Positions 1-8,681 of a stretch of 64,000 bases of DNA are shown here, in pieces. Source of the stretch: Microbacterium forte (lineage in GTDB: Bacteria; Actinomycetota; Actinomycetes; Actinomycetales; Microbacteriaceae); the NCBI RefSeq assembly GCF_031885415.1, contig NZ_CP116871.1, positions 3,658,001 to 3,722,000 of the forward strand, read 5' to 3'. The first letter of the stretch is position 1. Every line of letters starts with the position of its first letter. Under the pieces are notes generated by a model. The model worked only from the letters and a program-made list of their open reading frames with translations. It made no database searches and was not told the origin of the DNA. The position numbers were made by a program, and so were the translations under genes.

Positions 1-935
1 TCGAGCGTGTAGCCGGTCGCGAGGAGCACGAGGTCGTAGTCGTCGGCCGTGCCGTCGCGGAACCGCACGGTCGAGCCGTCGAACCGGTCGATGTCCGGGC
101 GGATGCGCAGGTCGCCCTGGCCGAGGTGGTTGAGGATCATGGTGTTGACGATCGGATGCGATTCGTAGATGCGATAGTCGGGCTTCGGGAAGCCGAAGCG
201 CACCGGGTCGCCGGTGAATGCCCGCAGCACGCGGCTGTCGACGGCCTGCTTGATGCGTGCGGGCAGCGGACGACCCTGGTTGAGGGTGTCGCTCGGGCGA
301 CCGAAGAGATACCGCGGGACGAAGTAGTAGCCGCGACGCACACTCATGTCGACGGACGCGGCGTGATGCACGGCATCCACCGCGATGTCGCAGCCCGAGT
401 TGCCCGCGCCGATCAGGAGCACGCGCCTGCCCGCGAGCTGGGCGGGGGACCGGTAGGCGCTGGTGTGCATCAGCTCACCGGTGAAGGTGCCCGGGAAGGC
501 GGGGATGTTCGGTTCGGCCAGAGTGCCGTTCGCGAGCACGACGCCGGCGTACCACCTGGTGTGCTCGCCCTCGGGGCCGTCGCTGGTGAGGTCCCAGCCG
601 CCGCCCTGCGGTTCGAGACGGGTGACCCTCGTCTCGAACCGGAAGCGGTCGGTGAGCCCGAAGTGGTCGGCATAGTCGCGGAAGTACTGCCGCAGCACGC
701 GGTGGCCCGGGTAGTCGACCGTCGATCGCAGGGGGAACTCGGTGAATTCGGTGGTGGTACGTGAGGAGATCAGGTGCGCCGACTCGTACATGGTGCTGCG
801 CGGGTTGTCGATGTCCCAGAGTCCACCGACCCCTGCCGCGGCCTCGTATCCGTCGACGCCGATCCCACGTCTCGTGAGCGCGCGGGCGGCAGCGAGTCCT
901 GACGGCCCCGCGCCGATGACGGCGTATCTGTTCAT
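1..935 (-). CDS. Flavin-containing monooxygenase (partial, C-terminus outside window)
   Basis: FAD- and NADPH-dependent oxygenase of the class B flavin monooxygenase type; the substrate cannot be read from sequence. The reverse strand reads MNRYAVIGAGPSGLAAARAL, giving the FAD Rossmann motif GAGPSG at residues 8-13. A second nucleotide-binding motif, GAGNSG, lies near residue 174. Between them FTGELMHTSAY fits the FMO fingerprint FxGxxxHxxxY. The frame is open for 311 codons to the window edge, and the end of the visible part (LLATGYTLD) matches the ATG motif region of the family, so roughly 100 or more residues are missing. The ATG start is preceded by GGGAG. A terminator for the mannitol operon stands just upstream, so this gene is probably transcribed separately. 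Confidence 0.85.
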   Translation of the reverse strand, partial: MNRYAVIGAGPSGLAAARALTRRGIGVDGYEAAAGVGGLWDIDNPRSTMYESAHLISSRTTTEFTEFPLRSTVDYPGHRVLRQYFRDYADHFGLTDRFRFETRVTRLEPQGGGWDLTSDGPEGEHTRWYAGVVLANGTLAEPNIPAFPGTFTGELMHTSAYRSPAQLAGRRVLLIGAGNSGCDIAVDAVHHAASVDMSVRRGYYFVPRYLFGRPSDTLNQGRPLPARIKQAVDSRVLRAFTGDPVRFGFPKPDYRIYESHPIVNTMILNHLGQGDLRIRPDIDRFDGSTVRFRDGTADDYDLVLLATGYTL

Positions 936-963
936 GCTGCTCCCGCACCTCGCTGTGCGCGCA

Positions 964-1002
964 CCTGCGCCCTCCGCCGATCGTATCGGCAGAGGGCGCA
1001 GG
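964..1002 (-). terminator. Hairpin terminator after the mannitol operon
   Basis: Arms 964-974 (CCTGCGCCCTC) and 992-1002 pair perfectly over 11 bases. After one mismatch an inner 6-bp stem (GCCGAT with ATCGGC) closes on a 3-base loop. It lies 19 bases past the stop of the dehydrogenase gene and ahead of the monooxygenase, where an operon terminator is expected. There is no clear U-run. Confidence 0.7.
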
Positions 1003-1020
1003 CGATGCGTGCAGCGGCGC

Positions 1021-2178
1021 TCAGGAGGCGTTCAGAGCCGTCTGACGCGAGACGACGGCGTCGCGAACCGCAGGGAACAGCGGATGCTCGGGATCCAGTC
1101 CCGTCGTGCGCGAGGTGAAGGCGAGAGCGTCTTCGGTGCGGAGGGCCTCCTGCATCTCGACCGCCTGTTCGTCGTCGGGCGATTCGAACTCGAGCGCGGC
1201 GGTGACGGCGCCGACCAGTGCGATGGTGGAGAGTCCTCGCTCGGCGGCCATCGCCGCGGGGCCGATGAACCGCTCGTGCCGCGAGATCTTGCGCAGCGGC
1301 TGTCGTCCGACGCGCTGCACGGTGTCGACGAGCGCGGGATTGCGGAACCGCTCGAGGATCGTCGCGCGGTACTGGGCGAGCTCGGCGGGGTCGAGGCCGT
1401 GCTCGGCGACCAGGACCGCGGAGGTCTCTTCGAGCGCAGCCGACACGCGAGCGGCGATGTCGGGATCCGCCAGCGCGTCCGAGATGCGCTCGATGCCGGC
1501 ACGAGCGCCGAAGTACGCCGTCGCGGCGTGCCCGGTGTTCACCGTGAAGAGCTTGCGCTCGATGTAGGGCGCGAGGTTCTCGACGAAATGCGCTCCGGGG
1601 ATCTTCGGCAACGCGCCGCCGAAGGCCTCCGACTCGATCGCCCACTCGAAGTACGGCTCGACCGTGACGTCTACTCCGCCGTCCGCGGGCTGTCCTGGCA
1701 CGATGCGGTCGACTGCGGTGTTCGCGAACACCGCGCGGGAGAGCAGCTCTTCGGCATCCACTCCCGCCGCCTTCTCGATCTCGGCGCGAAGGGTGTCGGT
1801 CGCGCCGATCGCGTTCTCGCACGCCATCACCTGCAGCGGTGCGGCGCCGGCCGAGCGGCGGGCGAGCCCTGCCACGATCGTCGGAGCGACGAAACGGAGG
1901 ACCGTCGGCCCGACGGCCGTCGTGACGACATCGGCGGTCGCGACCTCGTCGGCGACCGTCTCCGGGCCGGTCTTGCTGTTCACGGCGCGGAAGCCCGTGA
2001 CCACGTGGTCGGTGCCGCCGGGACCGGCTTCGTGCACGGTGTACGAGTCGACAGCGTTGATCGCATCGACCAGGGCGTCGGCGACGTCCGAGAAGACGAC
2101 CTCGTAGCCGCCCTCGTGCAGCAGCAGGCCGACGAAACCGCGGCCGATGTTGCCCGCTCCGAAGTGGACGGCCTTCAT
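1021..2178 (-). CDS. mtlD: Mannitol-1-phosphate 5-dehydrogenase
   Basis: Oxidises mannitol 1-phosphate, delivered by the PTS, to fructose 6-phosphate with NAD. The protein has 385 residues, the usual MtlD length. It starts [17 protein letters not shown], with the NAD-binding GAGNIGRG motif at residues 8-15, and carries family blocks such as [10 protein letters not shown] and [10 protein letters not shown]. The ATG shares one base with the stop codon of the EIIA gene (TGATG), implying translational coupling at the end of the operon. A strong terminator follows the stop. Confidence 0.95.
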   Translation of the reverse strand: MKAVHFGAGNIGRGFVGLLLHEGGYEVVFSDVADALVDAINAVDSYTVHEAGPGGTDHVVTGFRAVNSKTGPETVADEVATADVVTTAVGPTVLRFVAPTIVAGLARRSAGAAPLQVMACENAIGATDTLRAEIEKAAGVDAEELLSRAVFANTAVDRIVPGQPADGGVDVTVEPYFEWAIESEAFGGALPKIPGAHFVENLAPYIERKLFTVNTGHAATAYFGARAGIERISDALADPDIAARVSAALEETSAVLVAEHGLDPAELAQYRATILERFRNPALVDTVQRVGRQPLRKISRHERFIGPAAMAAERGLSTIALVGAVTAALEFESPDDEQAVEMQEALRTEDALAFTSRTTGLDPEHPLFPAVRDAVVSRQTALNAS

Positions 2179-2609
2179 CAGTCGTTCACCGCCGAGAGGA
2201 GTGCGTACAGCTCGTCCGGGGTCTGCGCCGCATTCAGCTTGGCGACGTCGTCCTCGTCGGAGAAGAGGATCGCGATCTGCGAGAGGATCTCGAGGTGCTC
2301 GTCGCCGCGTCCGGCGATGCCGATCACGAAGGTCGCGGGCTCACCGGCCCAGTCGACGCCGCCGTCGTAGCGCACGACCGAGAGAGCCGAGGCGAGGATC
2401 GCATCCTTGGTGTCGTTCGTGCCGTGCGGAATCGCCAGACCGTTGCCCATGTAGGTCGAGACGGTCTCTTCGCGCTGACGCATCGCGTCGACGTAGGCGG
2501 GAGTGACGGCACCGACGGATACGAGGATGTCGGTCGCCTCCTGCAGCGCCTCCTGCTGAGTGCTGGAGCCTGCGTGGATGCGGACCTGGTCGAGGGTGAG
2601 AACGCTCAT
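2178..2609 (-). CDS. mtlF: Mannitol-specific PTS EIIA component
   Basis: Single-domain EIIA of 143 residues that passes phosphate from HPr to the EIIB domain of the mannitol permease. The phosphorylatable histidine is His62 in [10 protein letters not shown], the signature of fructose/mannitol EIIA. In many bacteria this domain is fused to EIICB; here it is a separate gene downstream of the EIICB gene. AGAAAGAAGGA before the ATG gives a good ribosome binding site. A 67-base gap with a strong hairpin separates it from the permease gene, unlike the overlapping junctions in the rest of the operon. Confidence 0.93.
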   Translation of the reverse strand: MSVLTLDQVRIHAGSSTQQEALQEATDILVSVGAVTPAYVDAMRQREETVSTYMGNGLAIPHGTNDTKDAILASALSVVRYDGGVDWAGEPATFVIGIAGRGDEHLEILSQIAILFSDEDDVAKLNAAQTPDELYALLSAVND

Positions 2610-2636
2610 GGTGATTCCTTCTTTCTGAGAATGTGG

Positions 2637-2670
2637 GGGCGGGGCGGATGCCGTGGCACCCGCCCCGCCC
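2637..2670 (-). promoter_or_regulatory. Intercistronic hairpin between EIICB and EIIA genes
   Basis: GGGCGGGGCGG (2637-2647) and CCGCCCCGCCC (2660-2670) form a perfect 11-bp stem. Inside it, past an A/C mismatch, TGCC and GGCA pair as well. It sits in the only real gap of the operon and lacks a U-run, so it is better read as an mRNA-processing or stability element, or a partial attenuator, than as a full terminator. Confidence 0.6.
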
Positions 2671-2676
2671 GGTCTG

Positions 2677-4311
2677 TCACGCGCCGGAGTCGCGCTGCTC
2701 GCGCACCATCTCGACGACCTCTTCGTACTTCGGAGAGTTCATGAAGTTGTCGACCGACACGTGGATCGAGTTCGGCGACTGCGCCTGCGCCCGGTCGGTC
2801 AGCTGCTGCTGCGTGATGACCAGGTCGGCGGTGCCGTCGAGGTTCGCGATGGCCTGGTTCGTGACGGTGACGCCCTCGACCCCTGCCTTCTTGAACTTGT
2901 TGCGCAGCACGCTCGCGCCCATGGCCGACGAGCCCATGCCGGCGTCGCAGGCGAACACGATGTTCTCGATGCGGCGGTCGGTGGCGACACCCGCGCCCGC
3001 ACCGGCGGCTGCGCCGGCAGCACCCGCGCCGGATGACGCGCGGAGAGCGTCCATCGCGGCGGAGGACTTGCCCTTGTTCGCCTCGGTCTGTGCGATCGCG
3101 TCGCCGAAGCTGTCTCCCTCGGCCTCGAGGTCGCGCTTGCGCGATGCGCGCAGGATGACGCCGGTGATGAGGAACGTCACGACGGCGGCGATGACCACCG
3201 AGAGGTACACGACCAGCAGGTTGCCGACACCGCCTCCGACGGCCGCCGCCGTGACGGCGATGATGCTGCCGGGTGCTGCCGGGAAGGCCAGTCCGCCACC
3301 CAGGACCATGTTCGTCGTGACACCGGCCGCGCCACCTGCGATCAGCGCGAGGATGGTGGTCGGCTTGCTCAGCGCGTACGGGAAGTAGATCTCGTGGATG
3401 CCTCCGAAGAACTGGATGATCGCCGCACCCGGGGCAGAGGCCTTCGCCGCACCGACGCCGAAGAACGTGAAGGCGAGCAGCAGGCCGAGGCCGGGACCGG
3501 GGTTCGCCTCGATGAGGAACAGGATCGACTTTCCGGTCTCAGCCGCCTGCTCGATGCCGAGCGGCGTGAACACACCGTGGTTGATGGCGTTGTTGAGGAA
3601 CAGCACCTTGGCGGGCTCCACGATGATCGAGACCAGCGGGAGCAGGTTCAGGGAGACGAGCCAGTCGACGGCGCCGCCGAGCACCGCACTGATGCCGAGC
3701 ATGACCGGGCCGAAGGCGAAGAAGCCGAGGATCGCCAGGACCATGCCCAGGATGCCGGCGGAGAAGTTGTTCACCAGCATCTCGAAGCCGGGGCGGATCT
3801 TGCCGTCCCACAGCCGGTCCATGCGCTTGGTGATCCAGGCCGCGATCGGTCCCATGATCATCGCGCCGAGGAACATCGGGATGTTCGTGCCGACGATGAC
3901 ACCCATGGTGGCGATCGTCGCCACGACACCGCCGCGCTCGCCGTAGACCATGCGGCCTGCGGTGTTGGCGATGAGGAGCGGGAGCAGGTAGGTGACCATG
4001 GGGCCTACCAGGCCGACATACGCGAGGACGTTGCCGTCGGCGCCCTCGGCGACCGCGGTCATCGCACCCTGCCAGCCCAAGACGGCGGAATCGCCACCGC
4101 CTCCGACGATCTCGGCGACGCCGGCCCAGTGCCAGCCGAAGGGACTCTCCGCTCCGAAGAAGCCCTTCGGGATGAACAGCATGGTGATGAATCCCCACGC
4201 GATGAACGCGGCGATGTTGGGCATGATCATTCCGGACAGGAACGTGCCGAAGCGCTGCACGCCCGTTCGGAGGCCGCCTGCCTTCGTGGCGGCCGGTGAC
4301 GTCGTCGTCAT
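2677..4311 (-). CDS. mtlA: Mannitol-specific PTS EIICB permease
   Basis: Membrane permease that imports and phosphorylates mannitol. Residues 1 to about 370 form the EIIC domain with multiple hydrophobic segments and family blocks such as NNAINHGVF and FLIEANPGPG. An Ala/Gly-rich linker follows. The EIIB domain occupies about 447-544 and carries the phosphocysteine in FACDAGMGSSAMG (Cys near residue 455). The start overlaps the enzyme I stop (ATGA). The length of 544 residues fits an EIICB without the EIIA domain, which is encoded by the next gene. Mannitol specificity is supported by the adjacent dehydrogenase. Confidence 0.95.
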   Translation of the reverse strand: MTTTSPAATKAGGLRTGVQRFGTFLSGMIMPNIAAFIAWGFITMLFIPKGFFGAESPFGWHWAGVAEIVGGGGDSAVLGWQGAMTAVAEGADGNVLAYVGLVGPMVTYLLPLLIANTAGRMVYGERGGVVATIATMGVIVGTNIPMFLGAMIMGPIAAWITKRMDRLWDGKIRPGFEMLVNNFSAGILGMVLAILGFFAFGPVMLGISAVLGGAVDWLVSLNLLPLVSIIVEPAKVLFLNNAINHGVFTPLGIEQAAETGKSILFLIEANPGPGLGLLLAFTFFGVGAAKASAPGAAIIQFFGGIHEIYFPYALSKPTTILALIAGGAAGVTTNMVLGGGLAFPAAPGSIIAVTAAAVGGGVGNLLVVYLSVVIAAVVTFLITGVILRASRKRDLEAEGDSFGDAIAQTEANKGKSSAAMDALRASSGAGAAGAAAGAGAGVATDRRIENIVFACDAGMGSSAMGASVLRNKFKKAGVEGVTVTNQAIANLDGTADLVITQQQLTDRAQAQSPNSIHVSVDNFMNSPKYEEVVEMVREQRDSGA

Positions 4312-5993
4312 GATGTCGTCTCTTTCTGGTGAGGGGGGAGGGATGCCGCGGCGTCAGCCACGGCGAGGCGAGCACCGGCGGCGTCGTCGGCCGCCAGTGC
4401 GAGTTCGGCGAAGTTGCGGGCTTCGTCGAGAGTGTGCTGCGACAGGGTGTGCCGCACGTCTGCGAGGGCTGACGGCGCCATGGAGAGACTCGTGGCGCCG
4501 AGCCCCACGAGCACGACGGCCAGCATCGGGTCGGCGGCAGCCTCACCGCAGATCCCGACGGGTTTGCCGAGGCGGGCTCCTGCTGTGCCGACCTCGCGCA
4601 CGAGCCTGAGCACGGCGGGGTGCCACGGGTCCTGGAATCCGGCGACGGAACCCAGCATGCGGTCGGCGGCCATCGTGTACTGCGTGAGGTCGTTCGTGCC
4701 GATCGATGCGAAGTCCGCATGCGCGAGGATCCGGTCGGCGAGCAGGGCGCTGGACGGGATCTCGACCATGACGCCGGCGGTCTTGAGGCCGTACTCGCGG
4801 GCGAGCGCGGTGAAGTACTCGGTCTCCTCGACCGTCGCGACCATGGGCGCCATGACCCACAGGTCGGCCTCGGTGGCGGCATCCGCCTCTGCCAGCGCGG
4901 TCAGCTGCTCGCGCAGGATGTCCTCGCTCGCTCGGAGCGCGCGCAGTCCGCGCAGACCGAGCGCGGGGTTCTCCTCATGCGCATCGTTGAGGAAGGCCAG
5001 CGGCTTGTCGGCACCGGCATCCAGCATCCGCACGACGACCTTCTGGCCGGGGAAGGCCGCGAGCAGTTCGCGGTACGACTCGCGCTGCTGCTCGACGGTC
5101 GGCGCCTGGGCCGATGAGAGGAACAGGAACTCGGTGCGGAACAGCCCGACGCCCTCGGCCCCGCGTTCGACGGCATCGGATGCGTCTGCAGGTTTCCCCA
5201 GATTCGCCAGCAGCGGGATCAGCGTGCCGTCGGCGAGGGCGCCGGGGGTAAGCGGTGCGGCGTCCGCCGAGCGGCGGGCGGCTGCGCGCTGTTCAGCGCG
5301 CGTCTTCTCGTCGTCGGAAGGATCGACGGTCACGATCCCGGCGGCGGCATCGACGATGACATGGCTGCCGGTGACGAGGTCGGATGCGGATGCCGCGCCG
5401 ACGATCGCGACGATGCCCTTCTCGCGGGCGAGGATCGCCGTGTGCGAGGTGGGTCCGCCGTCGAACGTGACCAGAGCCAGCACCTGATCGAGGTTCAGCA
5501 GCGCGGTGTCCGCCGGGGCGAGGTCGCGGGCGACCAGGACGAACGGATGCCCCGGGTCGGGGACCCCTGGCGCATCGACGCCGCGAAGGCGGGCGAGCAC
5601 GCGCTGGGCGATGTCATCGAGGTCGGCTGCACGCTCTCCGAGGTAGCCCCCGACGGCTTCGAGCGTCGCGCGGAAGCCCGCGAACGCGTCGTGCACGGCC
5701 CATTCGGCGGTCGCGCCGTCGTCGATGCGCGTGTCGACCTCGTCCTGCAGCGTCGGGTCCTCGGCGATCATCGCCTGCGCTTCGAGCACCTCCTGCGCCG
5801 AGCCGCCGGCCGCCTCACCGCGTGCGGTGAGCTCCTGGGCGACTGCGGCGACGGCCTCGCGCACCCGTGCGCGCTCAGCATCGATGCCCTGGGTGCTGGG
5901 GGTGTTCTCGGGAGCGGGCAGCGCCTCGGTCATCCGCACGACGACGCCCTGGGCGACCCCGAGACCGATCCCGACTCCTCTGAGCTCGCTCAC
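4308..5993 (-). CDS. ptsI: PTS enzyme I (phosphoenolpyruvate-protein phosphotransferase)
   Basis: Cytoplasmic first enzyme of the PTS: autophosphorylates from PEP and passes the phosphate to HPr. The active-site histidine is about residue 184 in GGPTSHTAILARE. The C-terminal PEP-binding barrel shows GLFRTEFLF, SIGTNDLTQYTMAADR and the conserved cysteine in KPVGICGEAA. At 561 residues it is close to full length. The start is GTG, overlapping the HPr stop as GTGA, and the stop overlaps the permease start. Finding enzyme I inside a sugar-specific operon means mannitol induction should also raise general PTS capacity. Confidence 0.96.
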   Translation of the reverse strand: MSELRGVGIGLGVAQGVVVRMTEALPAPENTPSTQGIDAERARVREAVAAVAQELTARGEAAGGSAQEVLEAQAMIAEDPTLQDEVDTRIDDGATAEWAVHDAFAGFRATLEAVGGYLGERAADLDDIAQRVLARLRGVDAPGVPDPGHPFVLVARDLAPADTALLNLDQVLALVTFDGGPTSHTAILAREKGIVAIVGAASASDLVTGSHVIVDAAAGIVTVDPSDDEKTRAEQRAAARRSADAAPLTPGALADGTLIPLLANLGKPADASDAVERGAEGVGLFRTEFLFLSSAQAPTVEQQRESYRELLAAFPGQKVVVRMLDAGADKPLAFLNDAHEENPALGLRGLRALRASEDILREQLTALAEADAATEADLWVMAPMVATVEETEYFTALAREYGLKTAGVMVEIPSSALLADRILAHADFASIGTNDLTQYTMAADRMLGSVAGFQDPWHPAVLRLVREVGTAGARLGKPVGICGEAAADPMLAVVLVGLGATSLSMAPSALADVRHTLSQHTLDEARNFAELALAADDAAGARLAVADAAASLPPHQKETTS

Positions 5994-6271
5994 GCTCCGG
6001 CGTCCTGGTCATGGTCGGTCGTGAGCAGCTCGGTGAGCGTGTCGAGCACGCCTTCGGCGCTGTCGCCCTCGGCGGTCAGCGTGACGTAGTCGCCGTGCTC
6101 GATCGCGAGCGCGATCACCCCGAGGATGCTGGCCGCGTTGACCGCCTTGCCCGAGTCCTTCGCGATGGTCACGGGAATCCCCGAGTCCTTGGCGGCCTGC
6201 GCGAACAGCTTCGCCGGACGGGCGTGGAGTCCATGGGATGAGCCGATGCGGACGGTGCGGGAGACGGTCAT
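5990..6271 (-). CDS. ptsH: Phosphocarrier protein HPr
   Basis: Small 93-residue phosphocarrier between enzyme I and the EIIA proteins. The phosphohistidine is His16 in HGLHARPAK, and a serine at residue 48 in NAASILGV corresponds to the regulatory Ser46 of other HPr proteins. The chosen ATG (MTVSRTVRIGSS) overlaps the stop of the preceding IIB gene as ATGA. An upstream in-frame extension exists but has no HPr similarity. The stop overlaps the enzyme I start, so the relay proteins are made in a coupled row. Confidence 0.95.
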   Translation of the reverse strand: MTVSRTVRIGSSHGLHARPAKLFAQAAKDSGIPVTIAKDSGKAVNAASILGVIALAIEHGDYVTLTAEGDSAEGVLDTLTELLTTDHDQDAGA

Positions 6272-6585
6272 GATGTTCCTTTCGGGGTGTTCCTGGCGTC
6301 GGCGACGATCGACCGCGCCAGCGCGAGCGTGCGGGTGCCGTCCCGGTCGGCGAAGACGTCGTCGGGGAGCACTGCCACCCGAGCGGGTGCGGCACGGCGG
6401 ATCGCTTCGAGGCGATCGGCGAGATGAGGACCGATGAGGATGAGGTCGTGGTCGCTGCCGGCGACGGACTGCTCCATGCCGGCGGCTGCGTCCCAGTCGA
6501 GGCCCGCTTCCGAGGCCGCACGGCGGAGTCGTTGCGCGACGAACGTGCTCGACGCACCGGCGCCGCACACCACGAGGATCTTCAT
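6268..6585 (-). CDS. Orphan PTS IIB-like protein (lactose/cellobiose type)
   Basis: A 105-residue protein starting MKILVVCGAGASSTFVAQRL. The CGAGASS motif with Cys7 is the phosphocysteine loop of small IIB proteins of the lactose/cellobiose class. The remainder alternates strands and helices as expected for that fold. AGGAAAGGTGAG precedes the ATG. It is the first gene of the mannitol operon, but no matching IIC or IIA is present nearby and the mannitol permease has its own IIB domain. It may serve a transporter elsewhere or act as a regulatory phosphoacceptor for the divergent PRD regulator; both are inference. Confidence 0.75.
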   Translation of the reverse strand: MKILVVCGAGASSTFVAQRLRRAASEAGLDWDAAAGMEQSVAGSDHDLILIGPHLADRLEAIRRAAPARVAVLPDDVFADRDGTRTLALARSIVADARNTPKGTS

Positions 6586-6648
6586 CGATGCTCACCTTTC
6601 CTGAGAACAGTCTGGGAAGAGTCGGGGTGCGGTCGCCAACAGGTTCCT

Positions 6649-6720
6649 TTCCGCCCCTGCGGAACATCGGTTTCGGAGCGGGCCCCCCGCCTTCCTGACA
6701 TCATGGAAGTCACGTCAGGA
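6649..6720. promoter_or_regulatory. Divergent control region with two inverted repeats
   Basis: The 165-base gap between the PTS operon and its divergent regulator contains two dyads. TTCCGC (6649-6654) pairs with GCGGAA (6659-6664) across 4 bases. TCCTGAC (6693-6699) pairs with GTCAGGA (6714-6720) across 14 bases. The second has the size and spacing of a transcription factor operator, and it ends 30 bases before the regulator ATG. Promoter hexamers are not convincing by eye. Confidence 0.45.
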
Positions 6721-6750
6721 CAGTGCAGTCGGCACGGAGGAGGGAGCATC

Positions 6751-8673
6751 ATGTCGCGACAGCGCCAGGACCAGCTCCTGTCGTCTCTGCTCCGACAGGA
6801 GAAGTGGGTGACGGCAGCGAACCTCGCGGATCAGCTCGGCGTCACCCCGCGCAGCATCCGCTCGTACGTCGCCGCCCTGAATGCGAGGACCGGAGCGGCG
6901 GATGCCGTCGAATCGGGCCCGGCCGGGTACCGCGCCGGGTCAGGGGCGCGGAACGCGTTGCGCGCCCGTCAGAGCGGTGAGTCCGCTCCGCGCGACCGCC
7001 TGCACGGTCTCGTGCGCACGCTGCTGGATGTGCCGGACGGCGTCGACGTCTTCACCACGGCCGAGGCGCTGCACGTGAGTGAGGCCACTCTCGAAGCCGA
7101 CCTCGCCCGCGTGCGCGCTCTGATCGACGGCACCGATCTCACCCTCGAGAGAGACCGGGAGATCGTGCGCCTGCGCGGCAACGAGGCGGCACAGCGGCGC
7201 CTGCTGTCTCGGCTGGCGCACGACGAGATGGACGCCGCGTCGTTCCACCCCGAGACGTTCCGGCGAGCGCTCGCCGGAGGGGTCATCGCCGCCGATGCCG
7301 TCGCGCCCTTCAAATCCGAGCTGGTGCGCGAGCTCGGCGAGCAGGGCTACTACGTCAACGAGCTCGCGATCTCCGACGTCCTGCTGCACATCGCCATCGC
7401 CGCCGAGAGGGTCGCCGCAGGGCACGCGCTAGAGTCGGGGCCCGCCGGCGCACGCGAGGAGATCCCGCGGGTCGGCGCCGTGATCGCCCGCCTCGCTCAG
7501 CAGCACTTCTCTGTCACGCTCGGAGACGGCGACAGCGGCCATCTCGCGTCCCTTGTGCTCACCCGCATCGTGGCACCGGGAGAGGACGCTGCGGGCGATG
7601 TCGCCCGCAGCGGCGTCGACCCGCGGGTCGAGGCCGCCGTCCGAGCCGAGATCGCGAGAGCGGCGGAGGACTTCCAGGTCGATCTGGTCGACGAGACGTT
7701 CGTGCTGCGCCTCGCCCTGCACGTGCAGAATCTGATGCGGCGAGCCGAGGAGAGCGCGCTGACGCGCAATCCGCTGACCCGTTCGCTCAAGACCTCGTAT
7801 CCGATGATCTTCGAGGTGGCCGTCTCGATAGCCAGTGGCCTGCACGACCGACTCGGCACGCCGATCCACGACGACGAGATCGCATACATCGCCATGCACG
7901 TCGGCGGCCGCCTCGAGCGCAGCCGCAAAGCGGAGTCGATCCTCACGGCGACCATCGTGTGTCCCGGCTATTACGAGCTCCACGAGCTGCTGCGCTCAAG
8001 TGTCGACCGCTCCCTGGGCTCGGCGATCGAGGTGACCAGCGTCATCACCAAGGTCGACCCGGACTGGGCATCGTTCGACACCGATCTGGTGCTCAGCACG
8101 ATCGAACCGGGCGCGTCGGGAGATCGCTTCGTACGCATCCAGCCGTTCCTCACGGATGCCGATGTCGATCGGATCCAGCAGGCCGCAGCGCGCGTCAGGC
8201 GTGCGCGGCGCCTGACGAGGCTTCGCGCCGAGCTCGCGCGCTACTTCGTCGCCGATGCTTTCGTCTACCCGCTGCCCGATGAGGGCGAGGAGGCGATCAT
8301 CCGGCGGCTGGGCGGACTGCTCGTCGATGCCGGTCTCATCGGCGACGACTACGTCGACAACACGATCCTCCGCGAACGCATGTCATCGACGGCGTTCACC
8401 GATGCCCTCGCGGTGCCGCACGCGCTGCAGATGACCGCGACGCGCACCGCGATCGCGATCGGCGTCGCCGACGGATCGGCGGCCTGGGGGGAGGGGCGCG
8501 TGCAGGTGGTCGCCCTCGCCGCCTTCAGCGAGAGCGACCGCGCCGCATTCCAGACGGTGTTCGAGCAGCTCGTCGAGGTGTTCAGCGAACGAGACAGCGT
8601 GCAGCGGATCCTCCGCCGAGGCACGACCTTCGAGGCATTCCTCGACGAGCTCGTCGCCGTCATCGACGGCTGA
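6751..8673 (+). CDS. PRD-domain transcriptional regulator (MtlR/BglG-like) with EIIA domain
   Basis: Regulator controlled by PTS phosphorylation. The 640 residues contain an N-terminal winged helix (LLRQEKWVTAANLADQLGV), a second helix-turn-helix-like segment (TAEALHVSEATLEADLARVR), two PRD domains with histidines in LLHIAIAAERVAAG and IAYIAMHVGGRLERS, a IIB-like stretch (TIVCPGYYELHELL) and a C-terminal EIIA-type domain with DALAVPHALQM. This is the MtlR architecture, a DNA-binding activator rather than an RNA antiterminator. The ATG at 6751 follows GGAGGAGGG; a longer in-frame reading to 6424 overlaps the divergent operon and lacks similarity. Its target is probably the mannitol operon. Confidence 0.88.
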   Translation: MSRQRQDQLLSSLLRQEKWVTAANLADQLGVTPRSIRSYVAALNARTGAADAVESGPAGYRAGSGARNALRARQSGESAPRDRLHGLVRTLLDVPDGVDVFTTAEALHVSEATLEADLARVRALIDGTDLTLERDREIVRLRGNEAAQRRLLSRLAHDEMDAASFHPETFRRALAGGVIAADAVAPFKSELVRELGEQGYYVNELAISDVLLHIAIAAERVAAGHALESGPAGAREEIPRVGAVIARLAQQHFSVTLGDGDSGHLASLVLTRIVAPGEDAAGDVARSGVDPRVEAAVRAEIARAAEDFQVDLVDETFVLRLALHVQNLMRRAEESALTRNPLTRSLKTSYPMIFEVAVSIASGLHDRLGTPIHDDEIAYIAMHVGGRLERSRKAESILTATIVCPGYYELHELLRSSVDRSLGSAIEVTSVITKVDPDWASFDTDLVLSTIEPGASGDRFVRIQPFLTDADVDRIQQAAARVRRARRLTRLRAELARYFVADAFVYPLPDEGEEAIIRRLGGLLVDAGLIGDDYVDNTILRERMSSTAFTDALAVPHALQMTATRTAIAIGVADGSAAWGEGRVQVVALAAFSESDRAAFQTVFEQLVEVFSERDSVQRILRRGTTFEAFLDELVAVIDG

Positions 8674-8681
8674 CGACCGCG

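Noticed and set aside
742..2370. Long plus-strand frame of 542 codons
   Set aside because: It is the shadow of mtlD and EIIA on the other strand; the sequence is Arg/Gly/Asp rich without any domain.
3394..4299. Plus-strand frame of 301 codons across the permease gene
   Set aside because: Antisense shadow of the EIICB gene, with strongly skewed His/Glu/Asp/Arg content.
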